From the NCBI RefSeq assembly GCF_028640845.1, contig NC_080539.1, positions 301,830,516-301,894,515 of the forward strand: a stretch of DNA of 64,000 bases, in the 5' to 3' direction. Under the pieces are notes generated by a model. It did no database searches. It was not told the origin of the DNA and was given only the letters and a program-made list of their open reading frames with translations. How positions within the stretch are numbered: the stretch's first letter is position 1; every line of letters starts with the position of its first letter. Source of the DNA: Ahaetulla prasina. Taxonomy: Eukaryota > Chordata > Lepidosauria > Squamata > Colubridae. Made by a program: the position numbers and the translations under genes. This document shows positions 46,007 to 57,257 of the stretch, one piece after another.

Positions 46007-48495
46007 ATGACAAAAGGGTTAGGGGGTGGGGTGGGTGAGGGGGCACACCCACAGGGGATTAGGCTAGTCCCTTCTATAGTTCACGATCTGGAGGTTCATA
46101 AAATGGAGGTCTTAGAGGAGGTTAAGGCTCAACCACATGTGGGCATTTCCATCTGCACGGTAAGTGGGAGGGGCAGGTATGGCGGAAGCAGGGGCTTGTA
46201 TCATGTCCGGGGAGTGCATTCTCGCTGTCTGAAAGCGATACCGCACTCCGGGCCCCTTGGCTTTACTCAGGCCCCGAGTGGCTATATCCCTCGGAACCTG
46301 GACCTTCGGTTGATGTTATGTAATGCTAGGTCCGTCATGAATAAGGCCCCTCTCATATTCGATCTTATTCAAGAGGGGGGAGCGGACCTAATGGGCATCA
46401 CGGAGACCTGGTTGGGCACGGAGGGGGGGTTCCCCTCACTGAGATGTGCCCACCGGGTTTCCGTGCGTTTCATCAGCCGAGGGCCCAGGGTAGGGGTGGG
46501 GGGGTAGCGGTTGTCATTAACGAGAGTCTCGATCCGAGGGAGGTTGCTGTCCCGCAGATAGCTGGTTGTGAAACCCTCTTCGTGAGGTGGGGCCGGGGGG
46601 TGCAGGTGGGCTTGCTGATCACGTACTTGGCTCCTTGCTATGTGACGGCAGCCCTGCCCGAGCTGCTGGAGATGATAGCCGGGACGGCAGTTGAGACCCC
46701 CAGACTTATGGTCATGGGGGATTTCAACCTGCCGTCAGCGGGCGATTCGTCAATGGTGGCTCGGGAGTTCATGGCTTCCATGATGGCCTTGGACCTGACC
46801 CAGGTAGTTGCGGTCCCCACCCACGTCGGGGGTAACACACTGGACCTGATTTTCGTCTTTGTTGGAGGGTGTCTTCCCCGCTGCTTTGAAAGAGGCGGTG
46901 GTGAGGCCCTCCTTAAGAAGCCCTCCCTGGACCCGGCTGTTTTAGCTAACTATCGTCCAGTCTCCAACCTTCGCTTTTTAGCGAAGGTTGTTGAGAGTGT
47001 GGTGGCAAATCAGCTTCCTCAACACCTGGAGGAAACTGTCTATCTGGACCCATTCCAGTCCGGCTTCAGACCCGGTTACAGCACGGAGACGGCTTTGGTC
47101 ACGTTGGTGGATGACCTCTGGAGAGCCCGGGACAGGGGTTGTTCCTCTGTCCTGGTTCTATTAGATCTCTCGGCGCCTTTTGATACCATCGACCATGGTA
47201 TCCTGCTGCGACGGTTGGGGGGATTGGGAGTGGGAGGCACCGTGTATCGGTGGTTCTCCTCCTATCTCTCTGACCATTCGCAGACGGTGTTGGCAGGGGG
47301 GCAGAGGTCGACCCCAAGGCGCCTCACTTGTGGGGTGCCTCAGGGGTCTGTCCTCTCGCCGCTCCTGTTCAACATCTATATGAAGCCGCTGGGTGAGGTT
47401 ATCCGTGGTTTCGGGGTGGATTACCACCTGTACGCTGATGACACCCAGCTGTACATTTCCACCCCGAACCACCCCAATGAAGCCGTTGAGGTGATGGGCC
47501 GGTGTCTTGAAGCCATACGGGTCTGGATGGGGAGGAACAGGCTTCGACTCAACCCATCCAAGACAGAGTGGCTGTGGGTGCCGGCTTCCCGGTACAGTCA
47601 GCTTACACCATCGCTGACTGTGGGGGAGGAAGTACTGACCCCCAGGAAGGGAGTGAGCAACTTAGGCGTTCTCCTGGACGACCGGCTGTCCTTAGAGGAT
47701 CATTTGACAGCCGTCGCCAGGGGAGCTTTTTATCAGGTCCATCTGATTCGCCAGTTGTGCCCTTTCCTTGACCGGGACGCCTTACGCACGGTCACTCATG
47801 CCCTCGTCACTTCCCGCCTGGACTATTGCAATGCTCTCTACATGGGGCTCCCCTTGAAGAGCACCCGGAGGCTCCAGTTAGTCCAGAAAGCGGCCGCGTG
47901 GGTGATAGAGGGAGCACCGCGTTGCTCCCATATAACACCTATCCTGCGCGGCCTGCACTGGCTACCGGTAGTCTTCCGGGTGCAATTCAAGGTTTTGGTT
48001 ACCATCTTTAAAGCGCTCCATGGCTTAGGATCGGGATACCTTCGAGACCGCCTTCTGCCACCGATTGCCTCCCAACGACCCGTGCGCTCCCACAGAGTGG
48101 CACTCCTCAGGGTGCCGTCGACCAAACAATGCAGATTGGCGACCCCCAGGGGGAGGGCCTTCTCTGTGGCGGCACCAGCCTGTGGAATGAGCTTCCTCCT
48201 GGACTACGACAACTCCCTGACCTCCGGACCTTCAGACGTGAACTGAAGACTCTATTATTTCAGCGTGCGGGACTAGCCTAAGAACAAAAATGTTTTAAAC
48301 AAATTTTAATGGGGGTTTTATTGGTTCTTATTGTTTTAGTGATCAGGCCTTGATAATGTTTAGTTTTAATCTGGGTTTTAAATGTCTATTTATTATATTG
48401 TTTTATATTGTTTTAATATGCCTGTAAACCGCCCTGAGTCCTATGGGAGATGGTGCGGTATATAAGTTTAATAAATAATAATAATAATAATAATA
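46007..48495 (+). mobile_element. L2-like LINE with 600-codon EN-RT frame
   Basis: Best-preserved retrotransposon of the window. An endonuclease start (LCNARSVMNKAPLIF, GITETWL) is in one frame to about 46500. A 600-codon frame (46444-48246) then carries VMGDFNLPS and GNTLDLIF of the endonuclease, directly followed by KKPSLDPAVLANYRPVSN of the RT, so the linker between domains is missing. RT boxes: FQSGFRPGYSTETALVTLVD, LLDLSAPFDTIDHGILL (a Pro where Ala is usual), CGVPQGSVLSPLLFNIYMK, YADDTQLYI (intact). The C-terminal frame shifts near 48185. The 3' UTR ends CCGCCCTGAGTCC, then (AAT)n. Probably dead in cis, yet little decayed; L2 versus another CR1-superfamily clade is not certain. Confidence 0.9.
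46444..48246 (+). CDS. LINE endonuclease/reverse transcriptase open frame (defective)
   Basis: 600 codons, uninterrupted. Residues about 85-100 hold the endonuclease GDFN motif. The RT spans roughly residues 165-420, with YADD near residue 300, and the C-terminal RRLQLVQKAA..LHWLPV domain lies near 475-510. The first 25 or so residues come from an out-of-frame overlap, and the last 25 are frameshifted relative to relatives (compare 21121-21366 minus). An element protein, not a host gene; its product would nick DNA and prime reverse transcription if complete. Confidence 0.75.
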   Translation: MCPPGFRAFHQPRAQGRGGGVAVVINESLDPREVAVPQIAGCETLFVRWGRGVQVGLLITYLAPCYVTAALPELLEMIAGTAVETPRLMVMGDFNLPSAGDSSMVAREFMASMMALDLTQVVAVPTHVGGNTLDLIFVFVGGCLPRCFERGGGEALLKKPSLDPAVLANYRPVSNLRFLAKVVESVVANQLPQHLEETVYLDPFQSGFRPGYSTETALVTLVDDLWRARDRGCSSVLVLLDLSAPFDTIDHGILLRRLGGLGVGGTVYRWFSSYLSDHSQTVLAGGQRSTPRRLTCGVPQGSVLSPLLFNIYMKPLGEVIRGFGVDYHLYADDTQLYISTPNHPNEAVEVMGRCLEAIRVWMGRNRLRLNPSKTEWLWVPASRYSQLTPSLTVGEEVLTPRKGVSNLGVLLDDRLSLEDHLTAVARGAFYQVHLIRQLCPFLDRDALRTVTHALVTSRLDYCNALYMGLPLKSTRRLQLVQKAAAWVIEGAPRCSHITPILRGLHWLPVVFRVQFKVLVTIFKALHGLGSGYLRDRLLPPIASQRPVRSHRVALLRVPSTKQCRLATPRGRAFSVAAPACGMSFLLDYDNSLTSGPSDVN

Positions 48496-48499
48496 CTGT

Positions 48500-49230
48500 A
48501 TCTATAAAGCGTTCATTGGGACAAAGGTATTAAAGCAAAACATGAAAATAAAGGAAAAACTTGTCATATTTTATCACCCTGGTAATAGACATACTTTTAC
48601 TTTGAGGCCATAAATATTAGAACACAAAAAGCAGAAATAAAAGAAGAACAATGTACAGAAAAGATCATCCGGTCAGATTTACTGCAGGAAATGTTTAAGG
48701 ATTTTTGCAAGAAGATAACTGAAATATTTGCCAAAAGCTTGGATGCTTTTTAAAAAGGAAATGGAGGAAGGATTTGCAGGGCTAAAAAATATATGAAAGA
48801 TGTATTGAGAATCTGTGGGACCATTGGCTATATATGTAAAACAAATTAGTGACAAAGTGAGTTTTTGGAAAGTCAGAAGTTATAAATAGACTGAGGGAAA
48901 AAAATAGATAACATGGCATTACAGGAACTGAGAGGAAAAGAATTTTGTTTAATAGTAAAAGCAATTACAGAAGACCATGGGGAACATAAAAAAAGGAAAG
49001 ATTGTTAAGTCCCTATCTAACTTTTTGGATTAGAGTGAAGATGACATAAAGGCAGAGATTGATAAAGTTATAGGATTAATATATGATTTGCAAAACTAAG
49101 AAATGTTCTGAGAGATTTTCTTGTGCACACTGTAGGAAGAATACTAGAAATTAAGTTTGGCAGCAGCATTTTAATACTAAATTGAGGATTGATAGTACAG
49201 ATGTAATTGTACTTAAAGAATTTCCAATTA
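48500..49230. other. Unassigned, possibly old L1 sequence
   Basis: A-rich text with AAAGAAGAACAATG- and GAGAGGAAAAGAATTTTG-like phrases may be L1 ORF1 or 5' UTR debris, but no frame supports it. Confidence 0.3.
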
Positions 49231-49450
49231 CAGGTAGTCCTTAATTTATGACCATTTGACCAGTGACTGTTTGAAATTATGACAGCACTGAATGGATTTA
49301 TGACTCATAAAGATGTTGTAGACCCCCCCTGCAGTCACATGATCAAAATTTGGCAGCCTGCCCACAATTGCCAACTATTCCTTTTTCATCCCATCTTGAC
49401 CTTGCTGGGCAGCACACAAAACCAAAGCTTTAGTCACATGTTATAAACAG
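49231..49450. mobile_element. TA-flanked MITE, left end
   Basis: It begins TACAGGTAGTCCTTAATTTA. Its inverted end is found separately at 5446-5474. The right end is not identifiable here. Confidence 0.45.
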
Positions 49451-49454
49451 TGGC

Positions 49455-49870
49455 AGGAGAAGCTGGGTCATAAAAGGAGTCAGACAAGCAGCAAAGGAAC
49501 AAAAGGGAGAAAGTGGTTTATTGGAGCGGGGAGCAGGCTTACTTTTCAGCTCCTTGCAACTAGAACAGGAAAAGACACCAGTGCTGATGGAAAGCAGACA
49601 AAATGAAATGAAGCAAGCCAGAAAAAAAAAAAAAACAGCCCAGCGCAGGGGAAGAGCCCAGCTAGATTAGGAACCAGTGCAGTGTTTCAACGCTGAAGAG
49701 GCTTCCAAACAAGACTATGTACTTAGTGATGAGAAGCCCTGATGCTTTGAAACACCAGAGAGGAAGCTTGATGAGCCATCCATCTGTGACGTTTTTGCAA
49801 AAGAATGAATGAATGAGGGATAGGCCTCTGCCCCAATTAGCTGGGAGATTGCAGGCTTCGCTTAGTTCTT
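49455..49870. other. Unassigned intron sequence
   Basis: Nothing recognised apart from an A-run near 49625. Confidence 0.4.
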
Positions 49871-49871
49871 G

Positions 49872-50627
49872 CTAGGCTTTATTTTATTTATTTATTTAAT
49901 TGTTTGTCAATCATAGATAAGATAACAGGTAAAAGTATAATCATAATTTGGATACATGAAAAGAGTAACTAAAAAAGGAATATTAGGACAGGGACGGTAG
50001 GCCCGCTGGTACACTTATGCACTCCCCTTACAGACCTCTTAGGAATGGGGTGAGGTCAACAGTAGACAGTTTAAACTTAAAGTTTTGGGGGTTTGGGGAA
50101 GAAACTACAGAGTCAGGTAGTGCATTCCAGGCATTGACTCTGTTGCTGAAGTCATGTTTTCTGCAATCGAGTTTGGAGAGGTTTACCTTGAGTTTGTATC
50201 TATTATTTGCTCGTGTATTGTTGTGATTGAAGCTGAAGTAGTCATTGACAGGTGGTAGATAATTATGATAGATAATTTTATGTACTATGCTTAGGTCAGA
50301 TTGAAGTATGTGTAGTTCTAAGTTGTCTAAGCCCAAAATTTGGAGTCTGGTGGCATAAGGTATTTTATTGTGAGCAGAGGAATGGAGGATTCTTCTTGTG
50401 AAATATCTCTGGACTCTTTCGATTGTATTTCTGTCCAATATGCAGTGCGGGTTCCAGATAGATGAGCTGTATTCAAGGTCTGGTCCAGCAAATGTTTTGT
50501 ATGCTCTAGCTAGTAGTACAATATTACCAGAGAAGAAGCTACGCAAGATTAGACTAACAACTCTTCGTGCCTTTTTGGCAATGTTGTTACAGTGGGCTCT
50601 GGCACTTAGATCAAAGGTGTCAAATCC
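49872..50627 (-). mobile_element. CR1-like LINE family B, longest copy
   Basis: The minus strand holds a 172-codon frame: LARAYKTFAGPDLEYSSSIW, IERVQRYFTRRIL, LQILGLDNLELHILQSDL, VNAWNALPDSVVSSPNP, ending LSTVDLTPFLRGL. This is the C-terminal region after the RT domain of a CR1/jockey-superfamily LINE. The 3' UTR ends in an (AAATA)n-like run. The RT core is lost by 5' truncation. Other copies: 11272 (+), 37998/38706 (-) and 44935 (-). Confidence 0.88.
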
Positions 50628-51160
50628 AGGATGAGGTTTCCAAACAATTTCCTTTGATTAGCCCCCTCCCCCTCCCCCAAACAGACCTTTTTTAAATAAA
50701 GGAAAGAAAAAAAAGTTGGGGAGCACAGACTTATTAATTTTTCTCTCACCCAATATTAGGTGTTGAAACTAATCTCTCCATCTTTGCCCTGCAATCTTGA
50801 TCCTCTGTAACAATTTAATTTGGTAAATTTACTGCACTGTGCAAATGACAAAATCTGTAAATTACTTACCTTGATGAGTGACTGGCAGGCTGAAGAATAG
50901 AGGGAAAAGGGTTTAATTTAAAAGAAGGGGGATGAAGAAAGTAAGTAAATCCATCTTTGGGGATTATTATGTGTGGATAGCTGAAGAAAATCTTTGCAAA
51001 GGGAGCTAGGCCCATGCAGAAAATTGAGAATGTGGAATAGATATAAACCCAAGCTGTGCCTGAAAACACCTCTCAGCCCAAAAAGCATTTTTATGGAAGA
51101 GAAACAACAGGCAAAGACAAATAGTTAATGTAGCAGGAATTATTGGAGGATCGTCAAGGG

Positions 51161-51609
51161 CAGGGGTGTTAAACTCAATTTCATTGAGGGCCGCATCAGG
51201 GTTGTGTTTGACTTTGGGGGCCCGTGATGGGCAGGGTGGGCATAGCCAGCTCGACGTCACTCATGTTGGAAGCACCTGTGGTGGGCCAAGTGCTCTGCCA
51301 GTGAAAATAGCTCTGTTTTCGGCTGCGATGGCTTCCTGCAAACCTCTGCCAGTGAAAACGGAGCTCGTGGGGAGTACGCATTGCCCTCACGAGCTCTGTT
51401 TCCAGCTGTGATGGACTCCTTAAACACTCTGGTGGCAAAAATGGAGTGGGGGGGCTGCATGTGACCCTCCTGTGTTCCATTTTCTCTGGCAGAAGCACCA
51501 CAGGCCAGTCCTTGGCTGTTTCCGGGGCAACAGCAAAGTTCCCTGTGGGCCAGATCCAAGCACCCCATGGGCCAGATCTGGCCCCCGGGTCTTGAGTTTG
51601 ACATCCCTG
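51161..51609 (+). mobile_element. hAT MITE, 'TTTGACACCCC' family (long form 2)
   Basis: The ends are CAGGGGTGTTAAACTCAA and TTGAGTTTGACATCCCTG. The flanks GTCAAGGG and ATCGAGGG match at 6 of 8. The interior has CTCTGTTTTC..GGCTGCGATGGC blocks as in 34227-34704. Confidence 0.86.
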
Positions 51610-51649
51610 ATCGAGGGGAATATAAAGTTAAATCAAGAAAACAAATAAT

Positions 51650-52386
51650 GGCAGAAGGATATAGTCGTCAATGGTTTTTCCATTTACAATTATCAGTAAA
51701 AGAATTTAAAATGGATAAAAGGACTTAAACTATGAAGCAAAAATAATATAGAATTTGAAGTGCAATTGTGTAATGATCACATTGTAATTGCTAAAATATA
51801 AAAACTTCATTGAACTTCGAAATGGAAGGTAAAAGAATGCATGATAAAGTGGGCTAAGCATTTTGGTTGTAATATACAGATGGATTAATGGAAAATTAGG
51901 CTGTCAAAGGTTGAACTTTACTTTATGTTATGATCTTAAAGAGATTTTTTAATAAAATTACATACTATTGGTATATGGTACAGAGAAATTATCTTGAATG
52001 TATATTGGCATTCCAAATGTATTTTGGAAATCTAATCAACACGAAGAGCCATTCTACCATTTTAGTAGACATGTATTTTTTTTTTAAAAAAATGGATTCA
52101 AATATGAACATTGAATACAGAAGATTTTAAAGATTAATATTCAATTGAAGCCAGAACTTTTCCTTTTTGGACTAATGGATACATAATTAGAAAAAGCCAG
52201 AAAAATGTCATGGAAGATTATTTCAAAAGATGATTACTGCAGCAAGGCATGCAAAGATAGAAAGATTCAGCACCATCTACCATGAAATTGACAGAACTAT
52301 CTGAGATGGCCAAACAGATGCTTTTAATTAGAGGAAGGTTGTTATTGGCATTCATCAATAACTAGAAGCCTCTTGTGGACTTTTTG

Positions 52387-52388
<2 letters not shown>
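51650..52388 (+). mobile_element. L1 LINE remnant (ORF2 C-terminus)
   Basis: Broken frames give VFWKSNQHEEPFYH (the WKC..GTFYHMWW region of L1), IQLKPELFLFGLMD and a following charged tail, the known order of the L1 ORF2 C-terminus. Many stops. A purine-rich microsatellite follows. Confidence 0.75.
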
Positions 52389-52434
<46 letters not shown>

Positions 52435-52456
52435 AAGAAAGAAAGAAAGAAAGAAA

Positions 52457-52516
<60 letters not shown>

Positions 52517-52519
52517 AAA
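52389..52519. repeat. (AG)n to (AAAG)n microsatellite
   Basis: About 20 AG units and then about 20 AAAG units with one slip; a pure purine strand of 130 bp, able to form triplex (H-DNA) structures. Confidence 0.93.
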
Positions 52520-53149
52520 AGGATTTTGTGACTTATGGTTTTGATAATTAGAAAAAATAGTTTATAAAAAGAAGGGAATTATTGATGTAATCTTAAATAG
52601 AGAGGTTTCATTAGAACTGCGTATATGTATATATATGTGTGTATGTGTGTATATATGTGTGTGCATATTGTATATGTGTGCTGAAAGGAGGATCAGAAGC
52701 CATTTTTTAATATTTCAATTTTTTTCCTGATTCATATTTACTATATCTTTTTCTTTGAATGTATTTCTTATTATATAACTGAAATCTTTTAATAATTTTT
52801 TTTCAAAAAAAAATAGAAATGAGTTGGTGGGTTCATGACCTGAAATTTGAGTTAGGACTTCTTGCTTAGTACTCTTTACTAAAGTACTTGATCTGAAATA
52901 AAAGCAAGCTTCAATGTTTAGTTGCCTACCACAGCTTATTAAATTTAGAGAATAAGTTCTTTAGGCAGGAAGTTTCTATCAGCGAAGTAAATTGGTTTTT
53001 AATTAAAAGCTTGATATTCCCTTTTCTCATTCTTAATTGAGTAATTTTGGTAGTTATTGCAATATTCATTGATATTGGTCCCTAACATTTACCCAATGAA
53101 TGACTGTCCACTTGTCCCCTCTTTTTGCCTTTTTTATATGTTTTTCTTT
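52520..53149. other. Probable L1 3' UTR and unassigned sequence
   Basis: AT-rich, with TATG/TGTG tracts at 52620-52680. It may be the L1 3' UTR up to about 52815; no gene. Confidence 0.35.
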
Positions 53150-53447
53150 AAAGGTAATGGTTCCCCTTGCACATATGTGCTAGTCGTTCCCAACTCTAGG
53201 GGGTGGTGCTCATCTCTGTTTCAAAGCCGAAGAGCCAGTGCTGTCCAAAAGCATCTCCATGGCCATGTGGCTGGCATGACTAAACTCCAAAGGTGCATGG
53301 AATGTTGTTACCTTCCTAGGTTGACAGAAGCTGGGACAAGTAATGGGAGCTCACCCCGTTACGCGGCACTAAGGATTCGAACCACTGATCTGCCGACCTT
53401 TCGATCGACAAGCTCAGTGTCTTAGCCACTGAGCCACCACGTCCCCA
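53150..53447 (-). repeat. tRNA-derived squamate SINE (Sauria/ACA type)
   Basis: On the minus strand the head is GACGTGGTGGCTCAGTGGC (A box), with GTGGTTCGAATCC (B box). The body GGGGTGAGCTCCCATTAC then leads to GTCCCAGCTTCTGTCAACC. From memory it is a common lizard and snake SINE. No terminal duplication was determined. Confidence 0.85.
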
Positions 53448-53449
53448 TG

Positions 53450-54719
53450 TTTTTCTTTATATGCGTGTAAAATTTAATGTGACACCTAAAGGCGATCTAC
53501 AGCTGAGTGTAGCATATTAAACATACTGTATTTTTACAGTCCTTAGACAGCGATGGTTTTACAGAACGTACATATTTATTTAGATAAACAGCAGGCAGAT
53601 TCATTAGGAATAGCTGTATAATCTAATAACAAAACACAGAGCTTGCAAAGCAGTTCATAATCCTTTGAAGAGTTCACTTCCCCCTGACATGCATCACAAT
53701 TTACACAACGCTTCACCCACATTATTTTGGAAGACTTTCTTTCATTACCAGTAATAGCTGTGGATCAGAAGCAGGGAAATACAGCACGATGACATCAAAC
53801 AATTGGGTCAATTTTGCAATGTTTTTGCTTTGCTCGGAAGTCAAATTCAATAAGAGGCTGCCATTTTCAAGGGCAATTCTGTTTTGTGTTTATTTTTTTA
53901 ACACACAGCAAGTTTTTCCAAATTTCTTTTTCAAAAAAATATGTCAGTTTTCAGTTCTTACTGGGATCAGAGTTTTTTTTTTCTTCCCTGCACAGTAATT
54001 GATATATCTGGGAATATTCACTGACTCCTGAATGATGAATAGCCTAGCATACTGAGTTTAACAGACTATTTTATTTGAAATACATATAATTTCCCTGTAG
54101 GAAATTATAAAGTATGATGAGTTTATTCCTATTTAGAATTCTACCTGAAAACAGATTGTAGCTGAGACAAATAAAATGCTTTTGCTGCCCTTGAAGCAAA
54201 TTATTTCCATATTTCTGAAAATAAGGTTTATGAAATATGTGATGGGATCATGCAGTCACAGTAGATTGCTAGCACCTGGCAAAATACTGAGTAAGGTCAG
54301 ATCTGGTGCATCTTTTCTTTTCCTATGGCCATGCAAATATCTGTTTTGAAGAAATGTGTTTCTTCTTTCGTAATAGATGTATTTAATAGCCATGTATGTG
54401 GAGTGGCAAGCTCCTCCAGTTCCAACTATGTATCCTGTGTTAATTCCTCAAGCACAAGGGTATGTAGCAGCAGGAGCAATTGAATGAATCTAATACTGGT
54501 TATTAAAACAATAGCCCTTTAACTTGCATCAGAAATAAAATATGCCAAAAATGTCTTAAATGAATATGTCTGCATAAGAAAAATATTTTAAAATCTCTGA
54601 AAAATATTCTAGCATGGATTTTTCTTTATTTCAAAACAACTTCCAAAATGTTGGCATCTTAGCTGAAATGAAACTCTGAATTTATTGGAAGCTTTGCCAC
54701 CATTTCACTGATATGGAGC
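53450..54719. other. Unassigned intron sequence
   Basis: No repeat or exon recognised. An acceptor-like TTCTTCTTTCGTAATAG at 54361-54377 is not followed by a convincing exon. Confidence 0.45.
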
Positions 54720-54727
54720 TTCTAGAA

Positions 54728-55474
54728 CGGGGGTCACCAACCTTTCAGGCCTCAGGGATCACTAAATTCATAATTTTAAAACTCGTGGACCACTAATATG
54801 ATCTGTCTAATGACCAGCTGGGTGGGCGTGGCTAGGTGGTCATGTGACTGGGTGGGCGTGGCCAACTTGATGTCACATCGAGGGGCGCTTCACCAGTCTC
54901 TACTTGCCTCTCCCCTCCCAGCCACTCCTCACCTCCTGACCAAGCTCCTTAGGGCCCCAACAAGAAGCAGTTGTTTGAGCTAACCAGCCACCATGAGAAA
55001 GCATTGGCAAAACAGTTCAGTTCAAATTGGATCTGACTGAGAAAGAGGCTCAGTAGAAGCACCTCACTGAGGACTACAAGCATAGCCTTTCCAAACAGAG
55101 GAAAGACCTGTGGGAGTGCAAGGCCAGGTACTGGCACCTAGAGGCTCAGCGGGCGGAGATGGTCAGGCAGCTCCAGGCCATGATGCAATCCCACTGGAAC
55201 AAGGCCCTCCGGCTCTTCACCACCAGCTGCACTTCCCTCTAGTCTTTGCCCAAAGCCCTGCACCAGGAGGCCGAAGTAGACCCCAAGCTGGAATTTCTGC
55301 CCCCCTCTGACCCACACAAAAAGACCCCGAAAGGGGAACACAACCGTTCATTGCACGTATCTGTCGGAGTGGCCGTAGTTTGAGGACCCCTGATTTAATG
55401 CAATAGAAAAAATGCAAATAATTTTTCTGTGGACCACCATAATTTTCTTGTGGACCACCAGTTGGTGACCGCTG
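54728..55474 (+). mobile_element. Non-autonomous hAT element with captured coding-like segment
   Basis: The ends CGGGGGTCACCAACC and GGTTGGTGACCGCTG-type text (right end GTTGGTGACCGCTG) are inverted. The 8-bp flanks TTCTAGAA (54720-54727) and ATCTAGAA (55475-55482) differ once. The outer 250 and 90 bp look like ordinary MITE sequence (GTGGACCACTAATATG at the left, CTTGTGGACCACCAG at the right). The middle 54962-55380 is GC-rich and reads as coiled-coil protein in one frame. No transposase is present. Confidence 0.88.
54962..55383 (+). pseudogene. Captured coiled-coil coding fragment (possibly centrobin-like)
   Basis: Frame from 55021: FKLDLTEKEAQ, stop, KHLTEDYKHSLSKQRKDL, then ECKARYWHLEAQRAEMVRQL, QAMMQSHWNKALRLF, a second stop, SLPKALHQEAEVDPKLEFL and PPSDPHKKTPKGEHN. 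A frame-shifted piece before it (54962-55015) reads KKQLFELTSHHEKALAKQ. The charged heptad-like pattern without introns looks like a captured spliced gene piece, not transposase. From memory the RLEAQRAEMV and QAM..SHW text resembles the C-terminal coiled coil of centrobin (CNTROB). That identity is unverified. Two in-frame stops and a frameshift make it non-functional. Confidence 0.5.
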
Positions 55475-55654
55475 ATCTAGAATACAGGATTTTGGATTAG
55501 GCTCTTCAGTGCAGTGTATGTACACAAACTGATTTTCTTACATAATATGAAGCAGTGCCTGGATCAGTGAATTGTAACTCCAACCCACAATCTTTGAGAA
55601 TCTTGGAGAGTTTGAAAATAAATAATTGAAATATTTCATCCTATTTGAAGAGCA

Positions 55655-55882
55655 ACATGGTGGCTTTGTTGTGAAGAACTTGCCTTTCACTCAGAAGGTT
55701 GGGAGTTCGATCCTATGTAGTGACAGTTGTTTCTCTCTTAGGGTGCAAAGAAAAATTATTTGCTGTGAACTCTGAGTAGATGTCAGGAAGGGCATCTAGC
55801 TAGTAAATGCTCAACTTCATCCAGTCATCCTAACTCTACCCTGGATAGGGACTACAGAGACATAAAAAGGGAGGTTAACCTT
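55655..55882 (+). repeat. tRNA-derived SINE with RTE/Bov-B-like tail (copy 2)
   Basis: Head with TGGTGGCTTTGTTGTGAAG and the B-box phrase GGGAGTTCGATCCTATG. The tail is GATGTCAGGAAGGGCATC, like the copy at 24241. More diverged. Confidence 0.75.
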
Positions 55883-55884
55883 CC

Positions 55885-57252
55885 TATTTCAAAGCCATCA
55901 ACATCCTTTATAATTTTTGTCCTTGTGTATGACAGCCAATCTCATGTCAATTCTTTTTTCAGAAGTCCCACCTTCAGAAGTGGATGGTAGCCAATTTCAC
56001 TACAGTCTTATTTTCAGCTCCATCTATCCCAGTTCAAATTACAGTGTAGTAAAAAGAAGATATAAAGCAGAAGTATGCAATCTGTGGGACTCCAGATGTT
56101 TCTATTCATTGTTCATGATACTGATAACATTCTATTTATATCTCAGCTTTTTCTCAAATTCCCATGGATTCTTAAATTATTTTTGTAACATATACATATA
56201 TTCAGCCGAGTGAAGATTAATATACAACTGCTAAATCTACAAAATAATAAAGTAATGGAAAACCAGAAATGTGTTAAATAAACACATCTTTAAACAGAAA
56301 ACGAGTTAATGCAGAGGGAGTTCTCATTTTGTAAGAGAAGTTGGCCAGCCAGGAGCTTAACAAAATTAATTTCTTTTCATATTTTGTAATAAATTTGTTA
56401 AATGTTTAAACAAGATAAGATAAAATCGATTAGATACTAATATTTAAGATAAGAAAAAGAAAGAAAGAACAAAGTGAGAAGTGTAGAAGAAAGAGGAAGG
56501 AAGGAAGGAAAAGGAATGACTTCCAATTTTCTTTTGCAATAGTTATAGGTATTAATTTAAATTAAGCTCTTGTTCTAGCTTTCCATTGCTTTACAGACCT
56601 GCAAATGTCATAAACACAAGGATTGGTTATAAAATTACTTTTTCATCACTGTCACAACTTCAAATGATTGCTAAACAAAGAAGTTGTTAAATGAAGATTA
56701 TTTGTGCATGAGAGGAAGTTTCAGTGAGAGGTATATAGAAGAATAGTTGGAATTTGGGGATCTTTAAGGAAAAAAATATAAAATAAAAGTTTTTTTCTAT
56801 AAACATGCACTTATTCACCTGCTGAGAAGTACTGCTTTTTTAAGAGAAATGAATAGGTATGGGGAAAGCTGTTTGAGAGGGATAAGCCAAACAACATCCA
56901 AATATATAACATCATAATATACTTCTTAATTTGGCCAGGATATTTAGGATTTTTTTTTGTAGCAAAACATTATAAAAAATGCTACTCTGCTCATTAGCCC
57001 ACCCTGAAAATGCTGGAAAAGAAACAAAGTTTCATGTCTAATCTATACTTTTTATGCTTTTTATATTTATTTGGATAAAAGCTGCATTTCTTCAGTCTTT
57101 ATGTATCTGCTTGAGTAGAATCTAGTTAAGCTCACCAGGGGGAGGGGGAGGGAAATGCATCCAGAATGCAAGTAGTACCTTTAAGCTTCTGTTTAAGCAC
57201 CAGAACATTTAAAATGCATCTTACAGATAAAGATAAAGACTAGTACTGAAAG
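55885..57252. other. Unassigned intron sequence
   Basis: An old MITE-like phrase near 56080 (ATGCAATCTGTGGGACTCC) and purine-rich runs near 56455-56515; no gene. Confidence 0.4.
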
Positions 57253-57257
57253 ATTAC

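Noticed and set aside
47099..47472. Minus-strand and alternate frames inside the LINE
   Set aside because: GC-rich shadows of the 600-codon LINE frame.
54361..54480. Possible host exon after an acceptor-like TTCTTTCGTAATAG
   Set aside because: The following frame stops after a few codons in the first phase and matches no RGS6 text I know.
54728..55474. hAT transposase gene
   Set aside because: The coding-like part is charged coiled coil and shows no hAT catalytic or dimerisation motif.
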